Positions 1-6,570 of a DNA stretch of 13,588 bases are shown in pieces; the stretch's first letter is position 1; the number at the start of each line of letters is the position of its first letter. The notes under the pieces were generated by a model. That model did no database searches. It was not told where the DNA came from and saw nothing but the letters and a program-made list of their open reading frames with translations. The position numbers were made by a program, and so were the translations under genes. Origin of the DNA: Leclercia sp. UBA7405 (GTDB taxonomy: Bacteria > Pseudomonadota > Gammaproteobacteria > Enterobacterales > Enterobacteriaceae); the NCBI GenBank assembly GCA_002469605.1, contig DKMV01000346.1:1-13588 (forward strand), given 5' to 3'.

Positions 1-333
1 TTCTCCTCTGGGCATAATTGTCCGCAGGTCACCCTCCGGCCAGCTGACAATGTGCCAGGGCAGGCCGTTGAGATCGCATTGAGCTTTATCCGTTTCGCTC
101 GGTTGGGTAGTTGCATCAGGGTGACTGTGCACGATTGCGGTCACCGCCCCCCAGTCTTCAGCGGCGGCGTAGTCTTCAGGACAAAGGACAAAGTTTTCCT
201 CCGGATCTGATGCCAGATTGCGGCAGGGGAAATATCGCTCCACCCTGCTCTTCTGTGCCACCACGCCGCAGCATTCACGAGGATATTCAGCTGCAGCATG
301 CTCCATGATGGCATCAATGGTTTTCTGGCGCAT
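1..333 (-). CDS. K-type tail assembly protein, JAMM peptidase domain (partial, C-terminus off window)
   Basis: This gene is cut by the left edge; the first 111 codons are present. The ATG at 333 lies one base after the stop of the L-type gene (TGATATG), with an AGGAG site about 9 bases upstream. The visible part is a JAB1/MPN (Mov34) metallopeptidase domain. It has an upstream glutamate in YPRECCG (residue 18) and a complete H-x-H-x7-S-x2-D zinc motif (HSHPDATTQPSETD, about residues 75-88). In lambda gpK this domain precedes an NlpC/P60 cysteine peptidase domain, and the protein is needed to assemble the tail tip. Whether the NlpC/P60 half exists here cannot be seen. The position directly after L matches the lambda order H-M-L-K. 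The family call is firm; the protein's substrate is unknown even in the model phages. Confidence 0.9.
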   Translation of the reverse strand, partial: MRQKTIDAIMEHAAAEYPRECCGVVAQKSRVERYFPCRNLASDPEENFVLCPEDYAAAEDWGAVTAIVHSHPDATTQPSETDKAQCDLNGLPWHIVSWPEGDLRTIMPRGE

Positions 334-334
334 A

Positions 335-1090
335 TCAGCTCCTGATCAAAGATGTGCCCGGGAAACCACCAAACGACAGTTCGTTATTTTCTCCGAACCG
401 AAGCTTGCAGGCCGTCAGCGTTCCGTTGCATTCATCCAGAGATGGATCGCTTACCGGGTTGTTGTTTTTATCGAAATAGCGCGTGCCGGCATAGTCGCAA
501 CCATCACCGGTACGGTACTTGTTACGGATGCACCAGGTGCACAACGAATGGAGCTGGCGCGTAGGTATCATCAACCCCTGTAGGTCCATCGGGCTGGAAA
601 GGGTGAATTCAACGACCTCGTTAGTCTCGTTGCTCTTCGCATCAATATAAAAAACCTTCATCTTTTCCTGGGTCGGATCGGCTGTCGGGTTACCCCCGGT
701 GAAGTTTTTCGCATCGAGATATTTACCCAGGGTGTCATGTATCGTCACCTTCGCCTGCAACATATCGTCGTAAGCAAGGCAAAGGGCGGTGATCGAGCTG
801 TCGAGGTTAGCAACCGAAAGTTTTGGCTGCGCACTACTTCCCGAGGTAGAAGCCTCGATCCCCTCAATCTGGCATGGCCACGCTTTATATTCTTCTCCCT
901 GCCACCAGATTGATTTGGCAGGGAGTTTGTTTTCGTCACCACCTGCTGCCGTTATTTCTGCTTCAGTATGTGCGAGGCTGTAGTTGTGAAACCGTAACAC
1001 CTCACCTGTACCAAATGCAGTGCCATCTACTTCGAAAAGTCTGACCTCATCACCTGGTTCAAGTTTCTGATAATCTGAGTTAAGACTCAT
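335..1090 (-). CDS. Minor tail protein L (lambda gpL-like, tail-tip Fe-S protein)
   Basis: A 251-aa protein of the phage minor tail protein L family, close to the usual length. gpL is part of the tail tip complex on which the tail tube polymerises. The N-terminal two thirds look beta-rich. The C-terminal third carries C184, C187, C198, C221 and C228. Lambda-type L proteins bind an iron-sulfur cluster through four C-terminal cysteines, and the 23- and 7-residue gaps between C198, C221 and C228 fit that arrangement. C187 or C184 would be the fourth ligand. The ATG overlaps the M stop as ATGA and has only a weak Shine-Dalgarno site, so translation is probably coupled to M. The stop is followed at once by the K-type gene. 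Cluster binding is inferred from the family; the L assignment itself is solid. Confidence 0.93.
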   Translation of the reverse strand: MSLNSDYQKLEPGDEVRLFEVDGTAFGTGEVLRFHNYSLAHTEAEITAAGGDENKLPAKSIWWQGEEYKAWPCQIEGIEASTSGSSAQPKLSVANLDSSITALCLAYDDMLQAKVTIHDTLGKYLDAKNFTGGNPTADPTQEKMKVFYIDAKSNETNEVVEFTLSSPMDLQGLMIPTRQLHSLCTWCIRNKYRTGDGCDYAGTRYFDKNNNPVSDPSLDECNGTLTACKLRFGENNELSFGGFPGTSLIRS

Positions 1091-1425
1091 GGTTTATAGG
1101 CCTGTTCAAAAGTTGCAGAAAGGTTGAAGAGCCCAGCGCCAAGCGGCGATGGAGTGTAAGTATCACAGCGATACAGCCCCAGCGGCTCGAGCGGTGGGTG
1201 CCACTGAAAAGACTTTGTGCCCTGGTGGCGGTCGAGAAAGTTTTTAATTGCCCCGATGTACGTTTCGGTGCCGGTAAACTGTAAATTCCACTTTTGTGAA
1301 CGGGGATTTAAGCCGTCACCAGAGACCTGTTCATACCCGTCACCAAATTTTGCGGAGCGACGGCGGAACGTTACCTCCTGCTCCGCGTTGATGCGTGGGC
1401 ACCAGCTGAAAATTTCAATAGCCAT
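1087..1425 (-). CDS. Minor tail protein M (lambda gpM-like)
   Basis: A 112-aa protein of the phage minor tail protein M family, of typical length. gpM acts in assembly of the lambda tail tip. Recognisable family features are the FRRRSAKFGDGYEQ segment early in the protein, followed by the W-N-L-F-T-G-T core and the F-L-D-R-H-Q-G segment. Its ATG overlaps the tape-measure stop by one base (TGATG). It is preceded by a very strong Shine-Dalgarno sequence, AAGGAGG, lying inside the last codons of the tape-measure gene, so M should be well translated independently of termination upstream. Its own stop overlaps the L start (ATGA). The order tape measure-M-L-K is that of lambda. No unusual residues were noticed. 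Confidence 0.92.
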   Translation of the reverse strand: MAIEIFSWCPRINAEQEVTFRRRSAKFGDGYEQVSGDGLNPRSQKWNLQFTGTETYIGAIKNFLDRHQGTKSFQWHPPLEPLGLYRCDTYTPSPLGAGLFNLSATFEQAYKP

Positions 1426-3845
1426 CAGCGGCCTCCTTTTGCAAGGTTCCAGATATCACCGCCAGGGCGAATATCGCGCATCATGTCTTGTTTATATCGC
1501 TGATCCACGAAACGCCCGACTTCTGCGCCAAACTGTTCAAAGCCGGCAGATCCCTGAGTAGACGTATTGCCGTTTCCGTCAATGGTGATATATACCTGCG
1601 GTGCTCCTCCACTACCTGGCGTGACGCCGCCATTTCCCACGGCGCGGACCCCCAGGGAACCATCAGACGCGCGGGTCAGAGGCATAATGGCTTCAGGACC
1701 AGCCTCTCCCATCAGACCGGCACCTTTTGCAAACGCAAACAACGTCGGTGAACTGACGACAGAGTTACTGTACTGACTGAGATCGGCAGAAGAGTAAACG
1801 CCGCCTTTGGCGTTTAATTGCAGGTTTGCACCGTAGTTCTGGATTGCTGTTCCACTACTGGCAGAGGATGAGGCGGCACCGCTAAACAGCGAACCGATAG
1901 AGCTGGCCGCGTTCGCGATCATCATATTTACCATCACCTGTTCTATGATTTTCAGAACGCTTATACCCCAGTCTTTCCAGCTCGCTTTATTGCCGTTGAG
2001 CATCTCGACAATGTTGCTGCTGATCCCGGAGAGAGCGCTTTTCATGACGTCGGCTGCCTGCATTGCATAGTTCGTGGAGTCATCCACCCAGTCGGCAAGT
2101 CCGTCCCGGGCGCCGGTTACCCAGTCAGCCTGTAGCGCATCGACTTTCTTGTAGTAATCCTCCTGAACTTCGTCCCTTTCAGACTGCGCATCCTTCAGAG
2201 CCTGAGTTTCCCGGTCATAAACCGTCTGGCTTATATCACCGGACTGATACTGCTTTTGCAGCTCCCGCTGCTGGTCGAGATAATCGCGCTCAATACTCAG
2301 GCGTTCCCTGAGCCGCTCACGTTGCTTATTGCCGATTCCGGCGCCTTGCACATCCACGCCCAAATCTGCGCGAGCATTCTCGTTTTGTGCCTGCAGATTT
2401 GCCACAAACGCCGCTACCCTGGCATTTTCTTCATTGGCTTTTTTGACAGCGTTCAGGCGATCCACTTCCTGAGCCAGAGATACAAGTCGATTCTTCTGGG
2501 TGTCGTTAAGCGCCTGCAGCTTACCGTCAGCAATATCGAACTGCAGTTTTTGCTGCTCGGTCACCACAGCCGTTTTTTTGCCGGTAGTGTCGATGAGTTC
2601 GATCTGGCGCAAGTAACTACGCTCAACGCTTTTAAACGCAGAACCCAGTTTCTGACCAGAGGTATTATTTTGCGGCTTACCGTTTGTTTCCCCGCTGCCA
2701 AGCCTATAGTTTGTTTTGACTGGCTCGGGCAGTTTTATTTCCGGCAGAGTAGATTGGGAGTTCTTCAAAAAGGCCAGTCGCCTCTGGAGCTCAGCCCTTT
2801 CGGCCTGCTTACCGGATACGTCCATACCTATTCTGTTGAAACTCGCCAGTACGCCTTTATCATCGAGATCTGCATTCAGGTTCTTGATGCGCCGTTCAAT
2901 TTCTGGAATGGAGGCATTCAGGCCGACCGAACTCCCGCCTTTGTACTGGTCTATCAGCTTTCCGGCCTCGGCCCCCACCCTTACCAGCCAGGTGGCCAGG
3001 TCCACTACCCCACCAACTAGATCAGTCAGCCCCTGAATAACAGCCGGATCTTTAAATACATCCCCCATATCTCCAATAGACTTCTGGAGTGCACTCAAAT
3101 CTACGCTGGCGAGTCCTGCAGCAAGTTCAATTTTGACGCCGTTGACCTGCGTCTCCATATCCTCAAACAGAGCGTTGACTCTAACCAGTTTTTCTATATC
3201 TGCGTCATCGGGCGCCACACCAAACTTCTTCGCGGCATCCATATACTGACGCAGCTTTTCACTGCCATTGTCCAGGAGCGGCAGCATCTTTGAGAGATCA
3301 TTGCCCAGGCTTTCGAGAATGGTGGTCTTCTCGGCGTTGGACTTAACTTTTTCCAGGGCGTCGCTGATAGCCAGAAGTTGCTTATCTGGAGATTCTCCGG
3401 CCAGTTTCTTAGCTGACAACCCAAGAGAGTCCAGGGCACCGACCGCCTCACCAGATTTATTAAGAACGGCATCACCGATTTTGTCTCCGACATCTTTAAA
3501 GATATCGGCCATCTGATCGCCTGAAACACCTGCTTTCTCTGCAGCATATTGCCAGGCTAACAGGGACTGCGTGGACATGTTAAGGGACTTTGCCCAGCGG
3601 TCTGATTCGGTTATCTGACGTGAAGTGGTTTTGAGAAGGTTATACCCCGCCACTCCGGCTCCGATGGCAGCAGCGCCGACTGCTGTTGCGAATCCGGTCA
3701 TGGCAACTGCAGCAGCTGCGGCATCCTCCTTTACCTGCTTACGCCATTTTTGTGAAGCTCGCTCAGCCTGTGAAAGGCCAGAGACAAAACCGCCCACCTT
3801 GGCAATCAGGTCTATCGTCAGGGTGCCCAGTGATTTGGAAGCCAT
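1425..3845 (-). CDS. Tail tape measure protein (lambda gpH-like)
   Basis: At 806 aa this is the longest protein in the window. It sets tail length by spanning the tube lumen during assembly and is thought to act at DNA ejection. An alanine/glycine-rich hydrophobic stretch lies at about residues 41-71. Long helical, charged coiled-coil segments fill the middle, and a second small-residue stretch (IANAASSIGSLFSGAASS) lies nearer the C-terminus. The last hundred residues (about 705-806) contain FAKGAGLMGEAGPEAIMPL, the signature of the lambda tape-measure C-terminal domain. Lambda gpH is 853 aa and is trimmed at its C-terminus, so this phage should have a slightly shorter tail than lambda. The ATG at 3845 has GGAGAG upstream, 20 bases after the end of the G-T frame. 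Position downstream of the G/GT chaperone genes is the canonical one. Confidence 0.96.
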   Translation of the reverse strand: MASKSLGTLTIDLIAKVGGFVSGLSQAERASQKWRKQVKEDAAAAAVAMTGFATAVGAAAIGAGVAGYNLLKTTSRQITESDRWAKSLNMSTQSLLAWQYAAEKAGVSGDQMADIFKDVGDKIGDAVLNKSGEAVGALDSLGLSAKKLAGESPDKQLLAISDALEKVKSNAEKTTILESLGNDLSKMLPLLDNGSEKLRQYMDAAKKFGVAPDDADIEKLVRVNALFEDMETQVNGVKIELAAGLASVDLSALQKSIGDMGDVFKDPAVIQGLTDLVGGVVDLATWLVRVGAEAGKLIDQYKGGSSVGLNASIPEIERRIKNLNADLDDKGVLASFNRIGMDVSGKQAERAELQRRLAFLKNSQSTLPEIKLPEPVKTNYRLGSGETNGKPQNNTSGQKLGSAFKSVERSYLRQIELIDTTGKKTAVVTEQQKLQFDIADGKLQALNDTQKNRLVSLAQEVDRLNAVKKANEENARVAAFVANLQAQNENARADLGVDVQGAGIGNKQRERLRERLSIERDYLDQQRELQKQYQSGDISQTVYDRETQALKDAQSERDEVQEDYYKKVDALQADWVTGARDGLADWVDDSTNYAMQAADVMKSALSGISSNIVEMLNGNKASWKDWGISVLKIIEQVMVNMMIANAASSIGSLFSGAASSSASSGTAIQNYGANLQLNAKGGVYSSADLSQYSNSVVSSPTLFAFAKGAGLMGEAGPEAIMPLTRASDGSLGVRAVGNGGVTPGSGGAPQVYITIDGNGNTSTQGSAGFEQFGAEVGRFVDQRYKQDMMRDIRPGGDIWNLAKGGR

Positions 3846-3864
3846 AAACTCTCCGTTGGCGGCG

Positions 3865-4526
3865 TTATGTCCAGCTGGCTCTGGCCTCCTCTAACGAGAT
3901 TGGCCCATCAGCAGCTTTGACTTTGGTAAAGTGCAGTGTGAAATCGGTCGCGGTGAATGGTGGGTGTTTAGGATCTCTGTTAACGTTGGCTATCATGCTG
4001 GTCACCAGCCCGGCACCCCACTCAACCCGCAACATAGGGTTCAGACTTCCGTATCGTTCCCGGTACTTTGCCCAGAGCTGAGTTTCTTTGAACGAGAGCG
4101 ACTCTCGCGCTTCGGCGATCGTTTTGCCTCCGATTCCGTTGAGGACGAGCTCGCACCAGAATTCGTCTTCGGCGCTGAGCTCGAAGTCTTTCCCAGATCG
4201 TTAACTTCCTGAATGGCCAGCAGCAGAGCTACCGTCAGACCGCCATCCAGTGCACCACGCTCAGGATCGGCCTCACCAGTAATGTCTGCCGGAGTGAAGA
4301 TGGGCTTACCCAGTTCATCGCAGATAGATGCAGCAATACGTCCTGCCACACCATCGACCTTCCCCCCAAAAGCCAGTACATCGGAGGTTGCTGTGTGATA
4401 ACCCATAGGGCGAACATACACGGTCGCAGTGATTTTTTTATCGCCCTGTTTCCATGAGATTTCTTTCTCAACCGGGCGACCGGTAAACGCGCCGGAATCT
4501 TTGAGTGCTTCAAGCGTAAGTTTCAT
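3865..4526 (-). CDS. Tail assembly chaperone G-T fusion made by -1 ribosomal frameshift
   Basis: This product is read through codon 113 of the G frame (ending at 4188) and then continued in the -1 frame to a TAA at 3867-3865, for 220 aa in total. The shift occurs at the GGGAAAG heptamer (4194-4188). The T-part, 107 residues, starts DFELSAEDEFWCELVLNGIG and contains GGKTIAEARE, LWAKYRERYGSLN and RVEWGAGL. These resemble the T/DUF4035-type extension of other phage tail chaperones. It has no start codon of its own near its beginning and no separate ribosome site, so frameshifting is the only sensible way to express it. In lambda, G and GT coat the tape measure and recruit tail tube subunits, then leave before the tail is finished. 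The location between tail tube and tape measure is exactly as expected. Confidence 0.88.
4041..4526 (-). CDS. Tail assembly chaperone G (unshifted product)
   Basis: A 161-aa product of the unshifted frame and the major form expected from this message. Residues 1-113 are the chaperone domain (MKLTLEALKDSGAFTGRPVE, then the VYVRPMGY segment). After the frameshift site the zero frame continues for 48 residues that are almost all Ser, Thr, Lys, Arg and Glu, with no hydrophobic core. That tail overlaps the coding sequence for the T-part, so its make-up may be a by-product of the other frame. The ATG has AGGA about 6 bases upstream, just below an intrinsic terminator that follows the tail tube gene. 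It should bind the tape-measure protein during tail assembly and be absent from virions, as known for lambda gpG. Confidence 0.9.
   Translation of the reverse strand: MKLTLEALKDSGAFTGRPVEKEISWKQGDKKITATVYVRPMGYHTATSDVLAFGGKVDGVAGRIAASICDELGKPIFTPADITGEADPERGALDGGLTVALLLAIQEVNDLGKTSSSAPKTNSGASSSSTESEAKRSPKRESRSRSKKLSSGQSTGNDTEV
4146..4210 (-). promoter_or_regulatory. Programmed -1 frameshift signal (slippery heptamer, upstream SD-like site, downstream stem-loop)
   Basis: Three elements are visible in transcript order. AGGAAG at 4210-4205 resembles an internal Shine-Dalgarno site and lies 10 bases before the heptamer. GGGAAAG at 4194-4188, phased G GGA AAG, is the same heptamer lambda uses between G and T. 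Four bases later a stem begins: CGAGCTC (4183-4177), a bulged A, and GCGCC (4175-4171) pair with GGTGC (4157-4153) and GAGCTCG (4152-4146). This gives 12 pairs, one of them G-U, around a 13-base loop. The heptamer is established for this gene family; the roles of the SD-like site and the stem are inferred. Confidence 0.85.
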
Positions 4527-4540
4527 TAGTTATCCTGATT

Positions 4541-4560
4541 AAAAAGGGCGTTGCCGCCCT
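4541..4560 (-). terminator. Intrinsic terminator after the tail tube gene
   Basis: On the minus strand AGGGCG pairs perfectly with CGCCCT across a GCAA tetraloop, followed by a run of five T (read through to 4541). It lies just after the tail tube stop and ends about 15 bases before the G start codon. It probably attenuates rather than fully stops transcription, since essential tail genes lie downstream with no other visible promoter. Confidence 0.75.
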
Positions 4561-4564
4561 GATT

Positions 4565-5065
4565 TTATGGGGTCACGACTTTTGGCACCCATACAGCAGA
4601 TCCGGAGCGCTGGACAGATGCTGAAGTAGAAACAACCGTGTTTGCTGCAAAATCAAACGGGAAGTCGGACACATAGCCTTTGAATACGAACCATGTGCGG
4701 CTGTCAGGTAGCACCAGGCCATCAACTGCACCGGATGCACCATCTTCAGCCGCAGTTGGCGATGCTGTTCCGTCTGACCAGCCAATTGCGAACGTCAGGT
4801 CCTGATCCTCTTCGTCGTCCGAAATCGACAGGTTGTAGAGCATGATGTGGCTGGTATTTTTAGGATCAGCGTTAAGCGTCAGTGATGCTGTGCCAGGCGT
4901 TCGAAGACCACGCTTATAGCTGCGATCAAAGCGTTCAGAAAGACATGTGTCTTCAATCTGGTCCGCGGGATTGCTGCCGGGTGAAAAGGCAGTGATACAT
5001 TCAACTTCGCTCACCGAGCCTTTTGCGAGCACAAAGAACTGCGTACCTTGCGTCAATACAGACAT
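4565..5065 (-). CDS. Major tail tube protein (lambda gpV-type)
   Basis: A 166-aa protein that would polymerise as stacked hexameric rings into the non-contractile tail tube. Family features are the N-terminal MSVLTQGTQFFVLAKGS strand region, the segment ERFDRSYKRGLRTPGTASLT, and a beta-rich C-terminal half ending in FKGYVSDFPFDFAANTVV and a strand-forming tail. It lies between the tail-completion gene and the G/GT chaperone pair, the position of the tube gene in lambda-like tails. The ATG has GGAG about 7 bases upstream. The gene stands apart as its own unit, with an intrinsic terminator hairpin before and another after it. This fits a protein needed in far higher copy than its neighbours. 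No C-terminal immunoglobulin-like domain of the kind found in lambda gpV is evident, as the protein is much shorter than gpV (246 aa). Confidence 0.92.
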   Translation of the reverse strand: MSVLTQGTQFFVLAKGSVSEVECITAFSPGSNPADQIEDTCLSERFDRSYKRGLRTPGTASLTLNADPKNTSHIMLYNLSISDDEEDQDLTFAIGWSDGTASPTAAEDGASGAVDGLVLPDSRTWFVFKGYVSDFPFDFAANTVVSTSASVQRSGSAVWVPKVVTP

Positions 5066-5081
5066 TGTTATCTCCGGTTAT

Positions 5082-5104
5082 AAAAAAACCGGCTCAAGGC
5101 CGGT
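5082..5104 (-). terminator. Intrinsic terminator between tail-completion and tail tube genes
   Basis: On the minus strand ACCGGC and GCCGGT form a perfect 6-bp stem across a five-base loop (CTTGA), followed by a run of seven T ending at 5082. It sits in the 54-base gap before the tail tube gene, upstream of that gene's Shine-Dalgarno site. If the late transcript is antiterminated, as in lambdoid phages, RNA polymerase would read through it; otherwise it would lower expression of the tail genes. Confidence 0.78.
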
Positions 5105-5119
5105 GGTTGAATAATTCGT

Positions 5120-5485
5120 TTATCGAGTGACTATCCAGTCAACATCGAATGAGTAGCGATAGCGCTTTGTTTCCGGGTCTTTCTCCTGACCGCCCAGGCG
5201 TGTGATATAAGCGTGAGGCTCGATGGCGTCGCGCAGCGCAGAGGCGACGGCGATAACCTCGTCCGCCGTGTCGGCATACGCATCTACCTGCAGCGTAAAG
5301 GAGTCTGCATCCGGCCGCTGTGCCAGATAGTTTTCAGGTAAGCCAGTGATGTTCTGCCACACCGCATACGGGTAAACGACAGCATCATCCTGCTGGCCGA
5401 AGGGGTATAGTCGCACCGGATCAGATCCGAGTAGCGCGGTTACCGCCGCACTGGCCGCGCATACACCAAATATGGGCGCAATCAT
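5120..5485 (-). CDS. Tail completion / tail terminator protein (DUF3168 family)
   Basis: A 121-aa protein of the DUF3168 family, which is related in role to lambda gpU and SPP1 gp17: a ring that caps the tail tube and joins it to the head. Typical segments are the N-terminal helix with AVTALLGSDPVRLYPFG, then YPYAVWQNITG, the SFTLQVDAYADT strand and the C-terminal YRYSFDVDWIV strand. The start overlaps the stop of the gp10-like gene as ATGA, with AAGGA about 8 bases upstream. The TAA-side gap carries an intrinsic terminator. Order gp10-like, DUF3168, tail tube is standard in HK97-like genomes. The family call is strong; the exact structural role is inferred from relatives. Confidence 0.88.
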   Translation of the reverse strand: MIAPIFGVCAASAAVTALLGSDPVRLYPFGQQDDAVVYPYAVWQNITGLPENYLAQRPDADSFTLQVDAYADTADEVIAVASALRDAIEPHAYITRLGGQEKDPETKRYRYSFDVDWIVTR

Positions 5486-5967
5486 GGTGGTATTCCTTTT
5501 TTCTGAGCGCGCTTAATGGCCCGGTCAATGGCCTTTTCATACTCAGTGCCAAAGGTATTTAACACTTCGCCGACACTGCTCTCCGCTGCCGGGCGCATAA
5601 TTGGCTGGGCGCGAACATTCTCGGTACCGAACTCAATAAGTCGCCAGTGAGGAGTGGGTGCGTTCTTGCCAAAATCGGGGTGTTTTTTAAGGACCGCGCC
5701 GTGCAGCACGCCAATGCGAAAACTCAGATCGCCCGTCCGCTTAAAAAGACGGCCATTCCAGCGCATGGCGATGTTATCTGCGATGCTCCTGCCGGTAGCC
5801 GGGTCATCAACGCGACGGGCGTTAGTCTTCGCTTTCTCGACGATGATGTTGCCGGCACGCCTGAGCGCAGCCCTGCCACCTTTGCGACGCAGATCGACGC
5901 TGACGGCATCCAGTTTTCCCAGCAAAGAATCGACGCCAGTAATGCTGAACTCAATACCATCAGCCAT
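5482..5967 (-). CDS. HK97 gp10 family head-tail connector / tail component
   Basis: A 161-aa protein of the HK97 gp10 family, slightly long for the group. These proteins sit at the head-tail interface or complete the tail neck; biochemical detail is sparse. Visible family traits are the N-terminal G-V-D-S-L-L-G-K-L strand/helix, a basic helix AALRRAGNIIVEKAKTNAR, the central RTGDLSFRIGV strand and WRLIEFGTENVRAQPIMRPA near the end. The C-terminus is basic and lysine-rich (DRAIKRAQKKG). The ATG lies 8 bases inside the head-closure gene and has AGGGGG about 6 bases upstream. The stop overlaps the start of the DUF3168 gene (ATGA), so these three genes are translationally tied together. Confidence 0.88.
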   Translation of the reverse strand: MADGIEFSITGVDSLLGKLDAVSVDLRRKGGRAALRRAGNIIVEKAKTNARRVDDPATGRSIADNIAMRWNGRLFKRTGDLSFRIGVLHGAVLKKHPDFGKNAPTPHWRLIEFGTENVRAQPIMRPAAESSVGEVLNTFGTEYEKAIDRAIKRAQKKGIPP

Positions 5968-6292
5968 CGTTAACCCCCTGCGAACATGGAAGTGTCAGAT
6001 ATTCGCGCCCGCTTTTGTCGTCGGACAGAACGCCATGGACGTTATAAACACGGCCGAGATAAAGGATGCGGTGCTTACTGGTTACGTCATCGCGCCAGCG
6101 AATAGTGATCCGCGTCGTGACTTCGCTTTGCCCTGCCTGGGCCGCCACAAACTCACGCGCTGAAAGATCGACAACACTGGCCCACAAGGTAGCAACGTCA
6201 GCCCAGCCGTTGATAATGGCCCCGGTAGCCGGACTCTGGGTTTTGACAGGCCTCTGCAATATAACGCGGTGACGAAGTTTTCCTGCCTGCAT
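5960..6292 (-). CDS. Head closure / head-tail adaptor protein (SPP1 gp16-like)
   Basis: A 110-aa protein of the phage head-tail adaptor family, which plugs the connector and prevents loss of DNA after packaging. The N-terminus MQAGKLRHRVILQRP is typical, followed by the WADVATLWASVVDLSARE segment and the TIRWRDDV strand that family members share. I chose the ATG at 6292. A GTG two codons upstream (6298) also opens the frame, but it directly abuts the AGGGGG Shine-Dalgarno sequence, while the ATG lies 5 bases from it at a normal distance. The start lies three bases after the stop of the 68-aa gene, and the end overlaps the gp10-like gene by 8 bases. Related proteins are SPP1 gp16 and lambda gpFII in role, though sequence similarity to the latter is not claimed. 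Confidence 0.88.
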   Translation of the reverse strand: MQAGKLRHRVILQRPVKTQSPATGAIINGWADVATLWASVVDLSAREFVAAQAGQSEVTTRITIRWRDDVTSKHRILYLGRVYNVHGVLSDDKSGREYLTLPCSQGVNDG

Positions 6293-6294
6293 GC

Positions 6295-6501
6295 TCACCC
6301 CCTGGGCTTTCCGCTGAGGTAAGTCGGTACCGGTGAATCGAGTGTGGTGGTTTCTATCTCTCCCGCCATGTACTCATAAAGTAAGGCAGCCAGTGATTCA
6401 CTGGATTCCGCCAGGCGGTTTATCGCCGCGGTCTGCTCTGTCTGCGCTTTTGTCTGCAACTCCAGCGCTTTCAGAAGTTCGTTTACCTGTTGCTCGTTCA
6501 T
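6295..6501 (-). CDS. Small hypothetical phage protein, 68 aa
   Basis: A 68-aa protein of unknown function, acidic and mostly helical. Residues 1-45 (MNEQQVNELLKALELQTKAQ onward) have a heptad-like pattern suggesting a coiled coil. A short proline-containing tail ends PTYLSGKPRG. I prefer the ATG at 6501; the frame also has a TTG at 6507, but the ATG gives the more natural product. The Shine-Dalgarno site is weak, so expression may rely on translation of the overlapping 54-aa gene, which starts 61 bases upstream in another frame. The stop lies three bases before the head-closure ATG. The position between connector and head closure suggests a minor assembly factor, but I see no domain to name. 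Confidence 0.75.
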   Translation of the reverse strand: MNEQQVNELLKALELQTKAQTEQTAAINRLAESSESLAALLYEYMAGEIETTTLDSPVPTYLSGKPRG

Positions 6502-6562
6502 AGGCAATAGCCATCCATTTTTTCAGCCACTCACGGCGAGCAGCACAAGCACGACAAGCCAT
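6398..6562 (-). CDS. Small CxxC protein, 54 aa, overlapping the 68-aa gene
   Basis: A short reading frame, below common length cut-offs, that starts with ATG at 6562 and ends with TGA at 6400-6398. The connector stop and the ribosome site are fused (TAGGTGG), leaving AGGTGG about 4 bases from the ATG, which is good evidence for translation. The protein begins MACRACAARREWLKKWMAIA. A CxxC pair at residues 3 and 6 precedes a basic, aromatic amphipathic helix. The second half is polar, charged and probably disordered, and overlaps the 68-aa gene by 104 bases in a different frame. Without this gene the stretch between connector and 68-aa protein would be a 69-base gap in an otherwise packed operon. 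The function is unknown; a half zinc site or a metal-bridged dimer is possible but unproven. Confidence 0.6.
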   Translation of the reverse strand: MACRACAARREWLKKWMAIAYERATGKRTSESAGVADKSADRADRGDKPPGGIQ

Positions 6563-6570
6563 TCCGCCAC

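Noticed and set aside
2256..3020. 254-aa open frame on the plus strand
   Set aside because: It lies wholly antisense to the tape-measure gene, has no ribosome site or recognisable domain, and its composition looks like a codon-bias shadow.
6293..6298. GTG start at 6298 for the head-closure gene
   Set aside because: It directly abuts the AGGGGG ribosome site, too close to use. The ATG at 6292 is correctly spaced and gives the usual MQAG start.
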